From positions 62,001 to 126,000 of the IMG/VR virus record IMGVR_UViG_3300010399_000031: a stretch of 64,000 nt of DNA; one strand, 5' to 3'. Of the stretch, positions 34,861 through 43,898 are shown one piece after another; the stretch's first letter is position 1, and every line of letters starts with the position of its first letter. The stretch is from a virus. The position numbers and the translations under genes were made by a program. The notes beneath the pieces are model-generated. The model was not told the DNA's origin, made no database searches, and saw only the letters and a list, made by a program, of their open reading frames with translations.

Positions 34861-35073
34861 CTAACTTTTAGGTGTTTCTTCAGCCAGCGGCATGTTCAAT
34901 GGAATAGAGACGTGGTGGCCAGCACCCGCCAATATCCCGATGGTGCGGTGAATCGCACCCGTCTTAATGCGGTAACCTGTCACCACACCATCGCCGTCAA
35001 CATAACAATGCGCTGACATCATCATGATGGTTAGCTGTTCAGCTATGAGTTTTAAAGTGGACTCAGCATCCAT
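34861..35073 (-). CDS. Hypothetical protein, 70 aa
   Basis: The last gene of a three-gene minus operon, starting 8 bases after the macrodomain gene stop. Contains a Met-rich helix (LTIMMMSAHCYVDGDG) and a Gly/Ala/His-rich loop. Not recognised; position suggests it works with or alongside the macrodomain protein. Confidence 0.5.
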   Translation of the reverse strand: MDAESTLKLIAEQLTIMMMSAHCYVDGDGVVTGYRIKTGAIHRTIGILAGAGHHVSIPLNMPLAEETPKS

Positions 35074-35081
35074 TACACGAC

Positions 35082-35543
35082 CTACCTAAATGGTTGATAA
35101 ATCTCCACCGGAATCGGAAGCGCTTCACAGTACTTATGCAAAAGCGGCTGAACATCTTTCTCCCAATCCAATCCTCCTTCTCCGCACCCAAGAGCTGGTA
35201 CCGCTAAACTCACGATACCATACTCTTCATAGACCTTAGACAAATGTAGCAGCCCAGCATCAATCCACTCCCAGCGCGAAGGTAGCGACCAATGGCTTTT
35301 AGTCGGGAAAGAATAGATCTTGCGCGCCTTCCAATCAACGTTATATACAAAGCACTTCTCAAGCTGAAAGACACGTCTAGCGCAAGCACGTCGATACGCT
35401 TTGAAATACTCCGGGTAACGCTTTTTAAATTGCGCAGCAAGACCTTTTCCCATAACCCCGACCGTATTGACCGGGTTGACGAGCGTTTGCATCTTAGACT
35501 CAAAGATGTCACCTACTCCTTCCCAGACAATAGTCACGATCAC
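35082..35543 (-). CDS. Macrodomain protein, 153 aa (ADP-ribose binding or hydrolysis)
   Basis: The motif LVNPVNTVGVMGKGLAAQFK (residues about 20-39) and PALGCGEGGLDW (about 118-129) mark a macrodomain of the DarG/TARG1/Poa1p type, which binds ADP-ribose and often removes it from DNA, RNA or protein. A single macrodomain fills the whole protein. The GTG start follows AAAGGG and overlaps the upstream gene. In a phage, a likely role is to reverse ADP-ribosylation by host defences such as DarT toxins; processing of NAD-derived metabolites is the alternative. Confidence 0.75.
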   Translation of the reverse strand: MIVTIVWEGVGDIFESKMQTLVNPVNTVGVMGKGLAAQFKKRYPEYFKAYRRACARRVFQLEKCFVYNVDWKARKIYSFPTKSHWSLPSRWEWIDAGLLHLSKVYEEYGIVSLAVPALGCGEGGLDWEKDVQPLLHKYCEALPIPVEIYQPFR

Positions 35544-35905
35544 CCCTTTGGCAATGATAGTTGATTGGTCAAGTTCTCAGCTGTCCTTTCATCACGATTA
35601 CGTTTAATAGAGGCAATCTCCATTATTTCAGCGGCATCGTAACACGGCAATTGCAGGAACTCCAACCAAGAAATCCCGAACGCTTCACTGACTCGATGAA
35701 AAACAAACTGCTCCATTCGCTCGCGCAAAAGCCCGTATGTATAGTTATCTTCCGCTGGATGTAGTTCGATTACGGCAAAGGGATGTTCCGAATCATTTTT
35801 GGTATGATCGTAAATCCCAAAGAGTGTCTCGTACTGCTCTAGCATTAACAACTGTGCATCGGTTGAGCAGATATTCGGGACGACCTTTAGTAAGCGTTCA
35901 AGCAT
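35540..35905 (-). CDS. Hypothetical protein, 121 aa
   Basis: First gene of the minus operon containing the macrodomain gene, overlapping it by 4 bases. The protein is acidic and helical (MLERLLKVVPNICS start) with no motif recognised. Translational coupling to the macrodomain gene hints at a shared function. Confidence 0.5.
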   Translation of the reverse strand: MLERLLKVVPNICSTDAQLLMLEQYETLFGIYDHTKNDSEHPFAVIELHPAEDNYTYGLLRERMEQFVFHRVSEAFGISWLEFLQLPCYDAAEIMEIASIKRNRDERTAENLTNQLSLPKG

Positions 35906-35967
35906 CGCACTGACTGCAATGCCGTCCTCGAAATTACTATCTGCTACGAATCTAAGCGTCGCTGACC

Positions 35968-37566
35968 TTACAGGGCCATACGGGCTTGAATTCGCTCGCT
36001 CTTTTGCACGAGCAGGGTAAAAAACGTGTACAACGAGTCGATTGGCACAAGATGCGGGTAACGCGGTAATTTATTCTCTTCACTCGGGGCGGCCGCCGTC
36101 GTTGCAATCACACTGATGGTGGTGTCGTCGACGAATTTGTGGATCGCATCGAAGTACGCCTTACGGACTTGGTCGACTTCCGAGAGCGTGTTCATGAGCA
36201 TGTCCAGTGTCTCGATATCTTCGATCACCGTTTCACCGCCGTCGCCCGACACTTCGATGAAATTCTTCACCCAGTGCACGAACTGACGCATGACCGTGGC
36301 TTTACCCTGGGTGCTGATATAACGATCCCGGATTTCGTCGTTCACCGGTTGCTGGAACGAACGATCCACCATATCGGTAATTGAATCGATCCAACGGCTA
36401 CCTGCTTTAAGATACTCATCGATCGAGGGTACCTTAAGCGTCATCTCCAAACCCTCTTCGAGTTTGACGCGTCGCTCGCTAAGCGTAAACTCCGCTTGGT
36501 AGCGCTCCAGTAGTTCCTCGGTGGTGTGGTTACCCATCCGACGTGACATATGGGCAATTTGCCACTCGGTGAGCATCGAGCGATCCACGAAGTGTAGCTT
36601 CGAGACGTCCAAAATCCCCTTGGCTTCTTTCTTCTCCTGATTCTCACCCACAAGAACCGAGCGCGAATACTGAAAACCCTTAGGGAAGATCACACAGGCC
36701 AGACCCCAAGCCAGTGTCTGCAAATCAGACGTCTTCAGACACTTGCGCCAGTCCAAGCTCGGTTTGAGCGTCTTATCGTGCATGTGCTCTTCAGCGAATT
36801 GCACGAGTTGGCCGGCGATGAACGAGGAACTGTTGGCAAAGGCCAAGCCGTACGTGCGACGTCCCAGCGTCACCTTCTCGTCCGAGATACGACGAAACAA
36901 ATCGAGCAAGTCCCCCTCGGTGGGGGCGCGCAGCGTAATCCAGAAGCCCGATGCCCACATCGGGATCTGGATGTACATCCCCATCCCTAGCAAAGCGCGC
37001 ACACGCTGCACCGCGCGCTGACCGGTGACGGGTTCGCCCGGTGCCGAAAAACGCGGACGCGCTGCCATCAGCTTGCTGTTCTCCGAAGGGACAGCTTGCA
37101 TCCAGCGCGAGTTTTCTCGCTCCACCGACGATTGGAACTGATTTTCGGTGGCTCGCGTCATTTCGCCGTCGAGCAATTGCTGCGCCCAAACGCGCTCGCC
37201 TTCCGTGTCGCCAATCATCTCGTTCGGGCGCTGTTCGTGGTATTGCTCCACGCGCTTTTCCGTATCGGCCGGTAGGATTAGCAGCTCGCCGTTGGCGATA
37301 TTCACGGGTCCCGGCGAGGTGTCCGGGTTGTAGATCTCGTACTCTTGTACGACGTTTTGCGCCGGTTCATGGGGCGGCAAACCCGGCCAGGGTTGATGCT
37401 CGGTCTCGGGTTGCGATTGGGCCTGCCCGCTTTGCGCGCTCGCGACTTGCTCCGACTCTTGGGTCGTCGCCCCGATCGCAGCGTCCTGACCGACGACGGG
37501 CGTATTCGGCACCTGTGCGCTCGGATCGGGTTGCGGCGTAGCGTTTTGATTTTCTTCGTTGGACAT
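35968..37566 (-). CDS. Putative baseplate or virion assembly protein, 532 aa
   Basis: The N-terminal 70 residues are low-complexity (Gln/Pro/Ala/Ser) and the rest is a helical domain with conserved-looking stretches such as PMWASGFWITLRAPTEGDLLD and GRRTYGLAFANSS. GC-ending codons point to strong expression. No catalytic motif was seen. In myophages such paired genes often encode baseplate-hub assembly factors, but the family is not recognised here; the upstream partner gene is only 10 bases away. Confidence 0.5.
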   Translation of the reverse strand: MSNEENQNATPQPDPSAQVPNTPVVGQDAAIGATTQESEQVASAQSGQAQSQPETEHQPWPGLPPHEPAQNVVQEYEIYNPDTSPGPVNIANGELLILPADTEKRVEQYHEQRPNEMIGDTEGERVWAQQLLDGEMTRATENQFQSSVERENSRWMQAVPSENSKLMAARPRFSAPGEPVTGQRAVQRVRALLGMGMYIQIPMWASGFWITLRAPTEGDLLDLFRRISDEKVTLGRRTYGLAFANSSSFIAGQLVQFAEEHMHDKTLKPSLDWRKCLKTSDLQTLAWGLACVIFPKGFQYSRSVLVGENQEKKEAKGILDVSKLHFVDRSMLTEWQIAHMSRRMGNHTTEELLERYQAEFTLSERRVKLEEGLEMTLKVPSIDEYLKAGSRWIDSITDMVDRSFQQPVNDEIRDRYISTQGKATVMRQFVHWVKNFIEVSGDGGETVIEDIETLDMLMNTLSEVDQVRKAYFDAIHKFVDDTTISVIATTAAAPSEENKLPRYPHLVPIDSLYTFFTLLVQKSERIQARMAL

Positions 37567-37576
37567 GACTATTCCG

Positions 37577-38239
37577 TTAGGCGTTGATTTCTTGCATGGC
37601 GTTGCCGACCACCGACATCGTCGTCTCGACGGATTCGACGTCGGTCACCACGTTAGGATCTTGTTCGGGTTTGAGCCCGGTGTCCGACAGTTGTCCGTTG
37701 GCGTCGAGCATGAGTAGTTCCGCCTCAGTGAAGATTTCGAGAATGTGCGCCACTGTCGGTTCAATGATGGCCGTCATCCGCTCCTTGAAGAGGTTGTACT
37801 TCTCGGCAATCTGGATCGAGAGCATCAGTTCATCCGGATCACTCGTACCACCTTCCCGACCTGCGTGCTCGGCTGCGATGGCCGTCAACTCGTTTTTGAG
37901 TGTGAGGATGTCACGCTTAAACATCTCAATGCGCAGCTGTAAGCCCTTTTGATCGCGGATGTGCGCGATAATGTCTTTTCGACGAGCAAGTGCACCCAGT
38001 ACGGCCGGGGCCATCACGCCCTTGGCGCATTCGATGTACAACCCACGCAGGTCGTTCCACACTGGCATCCAACCTTCGGCCTTTTTGCGCTCTTCTTCGT
38101 CTTGTTTGACCTCTTCGAGCTTTTTGGCAAACATCGGGTGAATGGCCGCAACGGGCGGCACTTGGGGTTGACGAGGTGCCGGAGCCACACCAACTTTTTG
38201 CATGTCCTTCATACGACGGCTAAGAGACTTCTTGGTCAC
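37577..38239 (-). CDS. Putative assembly protein, 220 aa
   Basis: A GTG start with TAGGAGT upstream. The N-terminus is basic and Pro-rich; the middle is a long helical, likely coiled-coil region (RKDIIAHIRDQKGLQLRIEM); the C-terminus is acidic. It precedes the 532-aa gene in one operon and is divergent from the gene at 38370. A structural or chaperone role is an inference. Confidence 0.5.
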   Translation of the reverse strand: MTKKSLSRRMKDMQKVGVAPAPRQPQVPPVAAIHPMFAKKLEEVKQDEEERKKAEGWMPVWNDLRGLYIECAKGVMAPAVLGALARRKDIIAHIRDQKGLQLRIEMFKRDILTLKNELTAIAAEHAGREGGTSDPDELMLSIQIAEKYNLFKERMTAIIEPTVAHILEIFTEAELLMLDANGQLSDTGLKPEQDPNVVTDVESVETTMSVVGNAMQEINA

Positions 38240-38369
38240 GATGTGACTCCTAACTTGTTAGTTTATACCACAAAAAATCAGACAGACAGCTCAATCATTT
38301 GACTATCCGGCGACAATTGGCTACAGAATCCCGGAACGACTTACTTTTTTTGTGCGAAATGAGGCAAAC

Positions 38370-39203
38370 ATGCTCGACATACTCGACGACTACTTGAGTG
38401 GGGTAACCACGCCCGAGCTTAAGCAAGCCATTCGCCACGCTCATGAGTTGTTTGACCGCTACGGGCTCGACACCTACGAGAAGGACTTCGAAGAATTCCT
38501 CATGACAGGTGACCAAGCTGATACGGGTCGCGTGGTGCAAGACACGTATGATTTAACACGCTCGCTCCAGTTTAAGATTTTGGAGGAGCATCAACTCGTG
38601 ATCGATGAGAACGCAGCACCTTCTGTGCTCAATATCTTTTTGGAAGGTTTGTTGCGGTTGCCTGAGTACGATAACCCCGACGCACTGTATGGCATCTTGA
38701 TGCAACCACTCGATGCCATGGAGCTTATCTCCGAGTGTATCGCTTTGGTGATGGGGCGCTCAGCCGATCATCTTCACCAGTATGTCCGCAATTGTGGCGC
38801 TGCTCTTTTGCAACAAGTCGTGCGCAACCTCGATCAAAAACACTTCGCCCAGTCTGATGAAGAGATTGTGGCTAAGCGTGAGCGGGTGCAAGCTTACAAA
38901 GATTTTCTCGCCGTTGCACAGATCAAGCAACTGAAGATCGCATATCTCTTAGAGCACGGATTGGATGTGGGTCACCCGGTGATGATCTACTTGAATCTGA
39001 TCGGGCAAGACTTCGAGGAGATGGAGGCAAGCTATATCGCCAATGAGTTAGTTGCGATGTGTTTGATTTCCTCCGATGCGAACACCAATCCGCGCCAAGT
39101 GGTGACTGACCACCTGGAAAAATTCGTCTCTGACATGAACAAAATCACGAAAGTGGATTTGGTCGTGGGAGAGCTTTTACTTAAGTTGAGTGCCCATGGA
39201 TAA
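38370..39203 (+). CDS. Hypothetical protein, 277 aa
   Basis: GAGGC precedes ATG 38370; a GTG 18 bases upstream is less likely. The protein is almost entirely alpha-helical and acidic, without known motif. Its end overlaps the start of the beta' C-part gene, so the two are coupled and the product may be a partner of the virion RNA polymerase or a virion protein. Confidence 0.6.
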   Translation: MLDILDDYLSGVTTPELKQAIRHAHELFDRYGLDTYEKDFEEFLMTGDQADTGRVVQDTYDLTRSLQFKILEEHQLVIDENAAPSVLNIFLEGLLRLPEYDNPDALYGILMQPLDAMELISECIALVMGRSADHLHQYVRNCGAALLQQVVRNLDQKHFAQSDEEIVAKRERVQAYKDFLAVAQIKQLKIAYLLEHGLDVGHPVMIYLNLIGQDFEEMEASYIANELVAMCLISSDANTNPRQVVTDHLEKFVSDMNKITKVDLVVGELLLKLSAHG

Positions 39204-40503
39204 GCGATCTTACTTTTTAGCAGCCTGCCGCGCTGAGGAGTTTCGGCGCTCGGCCTGGGTGATCTCCGTGTTTGCCGTACTGAAGGAAGACCCGGAGAAA
39301 TGGAAGACAGATAACTACCCTTATCGGATAGTCCAGTTACCTACAGGCAATTGGTTTGTCAACCCAGAGAATCGAGACGAATTACTCCCGATTGAAGGCA
39401 CCAAACCGGGTGAACCGATGTTCCGCCCTGGTGAGTGGGTGACTATTACCAAGCGGGAATTTCCCAACCTGGAGAAAGAGAGAGCAACCGTAACCTACGG
39501 CAATTTGCTCGTGAACTTCACCTCAGTGATCTACCCCTTTGGTAACAAAGTACCGTACCAAGAGGGAGAAATTACTGCACGGGGAATGGAAAAACTCATC
39601 ATCAAGCGGTTAAGAGATACGCCTGAAGAAGGCCAAGCGCGTGAAGATCGAGTGATCTACGTCGACGAGTATTTGAAGTTCGCCGACTCGATGTTTTATC
39701 TTGCTGGTCTGTCGCAAGTGTGTGTCCCCGCTGGTTCGCGTAAAGCGATGACCGTCGACCCAGCAGTTTATAAACTGCGTGAGAGGCTCATCGCAGAAAA
39801 CAAAGATCGCTTGCACGATGCGACAACTGTAGCGAAGATCGACGCGGAACTCGTTAAACACGATAAAGCATGGATCAAAGGCGACGAGGCTGAGCACTTC
39901 TTGCTTGCAGGAAAATCGTACGACATTGTGCGCAAGAAGCTCTTTTTGCAAATGGGTGCAGAAATCGGTTTGGATGAGAGCCAGACCGTGGACTATATCC
40001 CTAAGTCACTGGCAGAAGGTTGGGATATTTCCAAATTCCCCGCCATGAACAATTCCCTCCGAGCAGGCTCCTTTAATCGGGGCTACCAGACTATGCTCGG
40101 CGGTGAATCGGTTAAGTGGCTTTTGCGTGCCTCCTCCAATATGTCAGTCACTTCGCCAGACTGCGGTTCAAAACTTGGCAATGAAGTAAAAATTGACGAA
40201 CACAATAAAGCTTCCTTGGTCGGTTTTAGTCTGGTTGGAAAAGAAGGACCGATCAAAGTGACAGAAGAAAACGTCGGTCAGTATTTGGGTAAGACAGTCA
40301 TGGTGCGCTCACCCATGTATTGCACGATGCCCAAGACTGACTTTTGCGCGGTATGCGTAGGAGACCGATTGGCTGCGAACCCGAATGCTTTGTCGGCCGC
40401 AGTGGCGCAGTATGGCAACGCCTTCTTAGATCTTTTCATGTCCGCTGCGCATGCCAAGGCTTTATCCTTGGTAAAGATGGATTATCGCGATGTAATCCTG
40501 TAA
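39196..40503 (+). CDS. Second RNAP beta' C-terminal part, probable virion RNAP (gp80-like)
   Basis: Beta' features occur in order: ESVKWLLRASSNMSVTSPDCGS (like RRLVDVAQDLVVTEDDCGT), then VRSPMYC..DFCAVCVGDRL with zinc cysteines C376, C384 and C387, then NALSAAVAQYGNAFLDLFMSAAHAKALS in the position of the QSIGEPGTQLTMRTFH segment. It ends soon after, at 435 aa, so it is shorter than the 676-aa non-virion counterpart. The presence of a second beta' C-part and the gene order match phiKZ gp80, part of the polymerase packaged in the virion. The preceding gene overlaps its start. Confidence 0.75.
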   Translation: MDKRSYFLAACRAEEFRRSAWVISVFAVLKEDPEKWKTDNYPYRIVQLPTGNWFVNPENRDELLPIEGTKPGEPMFRPGEWVTITKREFPNLEKERATVTYGNLLVNFTSVIYPFGNKVPYQEGEITARGMEKLIIKRLRDTPEEGQAREDRVIYVDEYLKFADSMFYLAGLSQVCVPAGSRKAMTVDPAVYKLRERLIAENKDRLHDATTVAKIDAELVKHDKAWIKGDEAEHFLLAGKSYDIVRKKLFLQMGAEIGLDESQTVDYIPKSLAEGWDISKFPAMNNSLRAGSFNRGYQTMLGGESVKWLLRASSNMSVTSPDCGSKLGNEVKIDEHNKASLVGFSLVGKEGPIKVTEENVGQYLGKTVMVRSPMYCTMPKTDFCAVCVGDRLAANPNALSAAVAQYGNAFLDLFMSAAHAKALSLVKMDYRDVIL

Positions 40504-40574
40504 AAATCAAGATTTTCATCGTCGTTTTAATTTTGTACATTGTATAGTGCAACTAGTGAAGTATCAAAAAATAC

Positions 40575-41591
40575 ATGTACAAAATCGATGAAGAACTTGA
40601 AGTAGTCGCCTTGATTGAGCACCCACGATACCCCGGCTTTTTCGTTATCCCAGGAAACGATTGGATTGCGATCAACAGAGTCGGGGTATGTATCAGTCTC
40701 CTTACAGGAAACCCAGCAAAACCCCAAAACGGACCAGGGGGTTATAAAACAATCACAGTCTGGAGATACGGAAAATCCAAGACCTTTTATATCCATCGCC
40801 TTGTTGCTCTAACTTTTGTCGGACGACCTAAGCGGCATTGGAAAAAGGATTTCTCCGAATTGGAAGTGAACCACAAGGACGGAGATAAGTCGAACTATTT
40901 GATTAAAAATCTTGAATGGGTCACACCCAGAGAAAACATGATCCATGCCAGTACCAATGGATTGTTTAACGGGGAAGAAGTCGTTGCAAAGAACACTCAG
41001 ACACTGAAAGAAATTCGATTTCCTAACGCCACACGCTGTGCGAGGTATTTTGGATTAAACACCAAACGTTTTATTAGACATCTTGCTTCGCCTGGTTATG
41101 GGAGACTCACTAAAGATTGGTATGTCTTTAAGTACGATGATGATCAACCCTGGCCCGTGTTGACAGAGAAAGAAAAAGTTAAAGATTCGTGGGATGACAT
41201 TTACGTCACCTGGTACGCAAAGAGTCTTGAAACTGGCGATGTAGTAATTGCAGATAAGCTTGAGGAACTGGCTGTTTTGTTAGGTTTTTCTTACTATGCA
41301 GTTGCAACCCATCGGCAAGAGAAAGGGGAATCCGTTGCGTACTGTGGTTGGATTATCCAAAAGGATGATGCTCCGCTAGAAGACGGGGTGAACAAACGCT
41401 TGCGTGGGGAGAAGTACAGCTGGAAGAAACCCAAACCCGTTGTTTTTGAAAACATCAAAACAAAAGAAGTGAAGAAATTCCCGAGCATAAGGGTAGCGGC
41501 AAAAGAGACCAACATCAAGGAAGGCAAGATTATCTATTCGATTAAAAACGGAAAGATTGTCAACGGATGTTCCTTGAAGTACGAAGAATGA
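40575..41591 (+). CDS. HNH homing endonuclease, free-standing, 338 aa
   Basis: The HNH signature IHRLVALTFVG ... LEVNHKDGDKSNYLIKNLEWVTPRENMIHA is followed by a roughly 200-residue DNA-recognition region ending in repeated Lys-rich helices. It is AT-rich relative to its neighbours. No group I core was found in the 65 bases after it, so it appears free-standing rather than intron-encoded, and it lies right after an RNAP gene, a preferred neighbourhood for such elements. Confidence 0.8.
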   Translation: MYKIDEELEVVALIEHPRYPGFFVIPGNDWIAINRVGVCISLLTGNPAKPQNGPGGYKTITVWRYGKSKTFYIHRLVALTFVGRPKRHWKKDFSELEVNHKDGDKSNYLIKNLEWVTPRENMIHASTNGLFNGEEVVAKNTQTLKEIRFPNATRCARYFGLNTKRFIRHLASPGYGRLTKDWYVFKYDDDQPWPVLTEKEKVKDSWDDIYVTWYAKSLETGDVVIADKLEELAVLLGFSYYAVATHRQEKGESVAYCGWIIQKDDAPLEDGVNKRLRGEKYSWKKPKPVVFENIKTKEVKKFPSIRVAAKETNIKEGKIIYSIKNGKIVNGCSLKYEE

Positions 41592-41661
41592 TTTAGTTTT
41601 TCATTGCGTTCGAGGATCTTCTGAGGAAGTACCCTCAACCCAAACCTCGCTTGGAGTGAAC

Positions 41662-43785
41662 ATGTCGGATGTGAACGATCAGAACCAACAAGCTGGAGCC
41701 ACGAGCACCAGCGCCGCAGTACCGGCTCCCTCGATTGTCGTGGGTAGTCCCGGCCTCGTCGAGTACACGGACTCGACCGGCAAGAAGGAATTCTATCCGC
41801 TTCAACCCGGTGAAACGCTCGATGCCAATGGCCTCATTCAACCGAGCGGCTTGACCCCGGAGCAAGCCACGGCTGAACTGGCTGCCGAAACGGACAGCCG
41901 TGTTGCAGCCCAACAAACCGCTTCGACCCTCGTTCCCGATGCGTCGAGCACGACCGATCAAGGAACGAGTGATGCCAACGCAGGAACCTCCGTGCCCGCA
42001 GCAGGAACCACCGGAACCGCCGATGCAAGCGGAGCCGACCAATCCGGCGCTGCAAGTACCGACGCTGACGCAACTCAAAGCGCAGGCACAGCCGCTGGCG
42101 ATGCAAGCGCTACATCGAGCACAAGCGGCGATAATGGGGCTGATGCAGCAGCAAGCACAGCTGTCGACCAACAACCCGCAACCGGAAGCGATGTCGGATC
42201 ATCGGCTGATGCTACCGCCGTCGGTGGGCAAGTCGATCCCAACGCAGGAACTGCTGGAAGCGATGCAGCAAATGCAGCAGCAGGAACGACAGCAGCTGAC
42301 GCTGACAGCACGCAGCAACCCGACGCACCCGTGGCCGGTGGTGCTGGGACACCCGCAGTAACGGATCCGAGCGCTGCTCCGGCGACCTCGACTACGACGA
42401 GCACCGATACGGGGGTTACTGATGCAACCCAAGTTCAACCCGCAAACGGCGATGCTGACGCCGATACCGCAACCGATGCAACCGCTGACGCCGCAGCAGG
42501 TGCAGCAGCAGATGCAAACGCTACGGCGGCTGGTGGCGACGCAACCACTGTCGATCAAGGGACTGGTGACGCCGGAACCCAAGACGGTGGACAGGTCAGC
42601 GGCGACGGGCAAGGCGACGCTGCTGGTTCGGCAGGTCAACAAAGCGTCGACACCCCCGTCTCAGCCGTGACGACGAGTACGACGGATGCCGCTTCCACGG
42701 CAGACGCGGGAAACGTTGCGAGTGGCGCCTCTACCACAACGGATGCTTCGGCCACGTCTGCGCCGGCTGGTGACGCGGGAAACGACCAAGATGCAGCCAA
42801 TGCTGCTGGCCCTGTTGCCGACTCTACAACTGACGCTCCGGTGGCCGGCGCTGCAACTGATACTTCACAATCCGCCGCTGACGCGAGCCAGTCGACGAGC
42901 AGCGATGCAACGACGACCGATGCATCGACCACGACGCCTGCGGTCTCGACAGTCACGGATCCGGCAACGGGAAACCAGTCGCCCGCGTCTTCCACCCCGA
43001 GTTCGGACGCAAGCGCCAGCACCACCGACGCTTCATCGTCGTCGATCGCAACGGATACGCCCTCGGCTGGTGGCGCGTCGGATTCGTCCACACCGTCGAC
43101 GGGTGACTCGGGAAACGTCCAGCCGGCCGCGAACGCTGGGAGCGATACGTCCTCCTCGGACTCTTCGCAGTCGCAACAGCCGGCGCAACCTTCCTCGGCG
43201 GACTCGTCTTCCACCGATGGTGATACGACGACGAGTGCAAGTGATACGCCTTCGGCTCCCGTGACACCGGTCGATCCGGTACCGCCCGGTCCGGGTGATG
43301 CAGGTCGGGCACTGACGCCGACTGAAGTCAACCAGATCGTCTGGAGTTTGATCAAGGATTGCTCGCAGATGACGAAGGACGTCATTGAAGGGGTGTACGC
43401 GTACATCTCCAACATGCGGCCGAACATGCCGCTGACGGCAGAAGAAGGCGCACGTCAGCAAGTGACGCTCTTCCGCCATCTGTCGAACCTGTTCAACCGC
43501 GTCGAGGGCGACTTCACGCAAGCGTTTGCTGCCACGCTCAAGCTGTTCGAGACGCATTCGAACGGCGTGTTCGCGGAGACGCATCGCTACCGTTTCATGG
43601 ATCGGATGGATCCGCTCTCGGGTAAGGATCGCGAGGCATTTCGTGCGATGGTGCACATGCTCGTGACGCTGGGTCCGGTGGCGGGCCGCCAACAGGTTCT
43701 GAAGCAGTTGAGCCTGGAAAAAGCCATGGAGCACGGCGTGAACGAAGCGGGCAAGATGCGCGTGCGATCGTTCCTCGGTCAGTAA
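41662..43785 (+). CDS. Ala/Thr/Ser/Asp-rich low-complexity protein with folded C-terminus, 707 aa
   Basis: Residues about 60-545 consist almost wholly of Ala, Thr, Ser, Asp, Gly, Gln and Pro, strongly acidic and surely disordered. About 160 C-terminal residues (from TEVNQIVWSLIKDC) form an ordinary helical domain. TTGGAG precedes the ATG. The repeats are codon-level degenerate, so other frames also look open. Possible roles are a packaged internal protein, a scaffold, or a condensate-forming protein; none is proven. It ends before a terminator and the endolysin gene. Confidence 0.7.
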   Translation: MSDVNDQNQQAGATSTSAAVPAPSIVVGSPGLVEYTDSTGKKEFYPLQPGETLDANGLIQPSGLTPEQATAELAAETDSRVAAQQTASTLVPDASSTTDQGTSDANAGTSVPAAGTTGTADASGADQSGAASTDADATQSAGTAAGDASATSSTSGDNGADAAASTAVDQQPATGSDVGSSADATAVGGQVDPNAGTAGSDAANAAAGTTAADADSTQQPDAPVAGGAGTPAVTDPSAAPATSTTTSTDTGVTDATQVQPANGDADADTATDATADAAAGAAADANATAAGGDATTVDQGTGDAGTQDGGQVSGDGQGDAAGSAGQQSVDTPVSAVTTSTTDAASTADAGNVASGASTTTDASATSAPAGDAGNDQDAANAAGPVADSTTDAPVAGAATDTSQSAADASQSTSSDATTTDASTTTPAVSTVTDPATGNQSPASSTPSSDASASTTDASSSSIATDTPSAGGASDSSTPSTGDSGNVQPAANAGSDTSSSDSSQSQQPAQPSSADSSSTDGDTTTSASDTPSAPVTPVDPVPPGPGDAGRALTPTEVNQIVWSLIKDCSQMTKDVIEGVYAYISNMRPNMPLTAEEGARQQVTLFRHLSNLFNRVEGDFTQAFAATLKLFETHSNGVFAETHRYRFMDRMDPLSGKDREAFRAMVHMLVTLGPVAGRQQVLKQLSLEKAMEHGVNEAGKMRVRSFLGQ

Positions 43786-43827
43786 GTCAAGCACGATGCA
43801 TTAGTGGGTGAGGGTTAAGAGGGATTG

Positions 43828-43877
43828 GGTGCTCCATCTTTTGGAGCACCTAGTCTCCTCTTTTTCTTTTTTATGCC
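43828..43877 (+). terminator. Terminator plus TTATGCC before endolysin
   Basis: GGTGCTCC (43828-43835) pairs with GGAGCACC (43843-43850), followed by a T-rich tract and TTATGCC (43871-43877). Confidence 0.8.
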
Positions 43878-43898
43878 ACTAATGCGTCGGGGTAAAAC

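Noticed and set aside
41592-41661. Group I intron core after the second HNH gene
   Set aside because: Only 65-70 bases separate it from the next gene and none of the conserved core elements are present.
42636-43794. Open frames of 253 and 263 codons opposite the low-complexity gene
   Set aside because: Repetitive Ala/Thr/Ser/Asp codons leave several frames open by chance; only the plus frame has a ribosome-binding site and an ordinary C-terminal domain.
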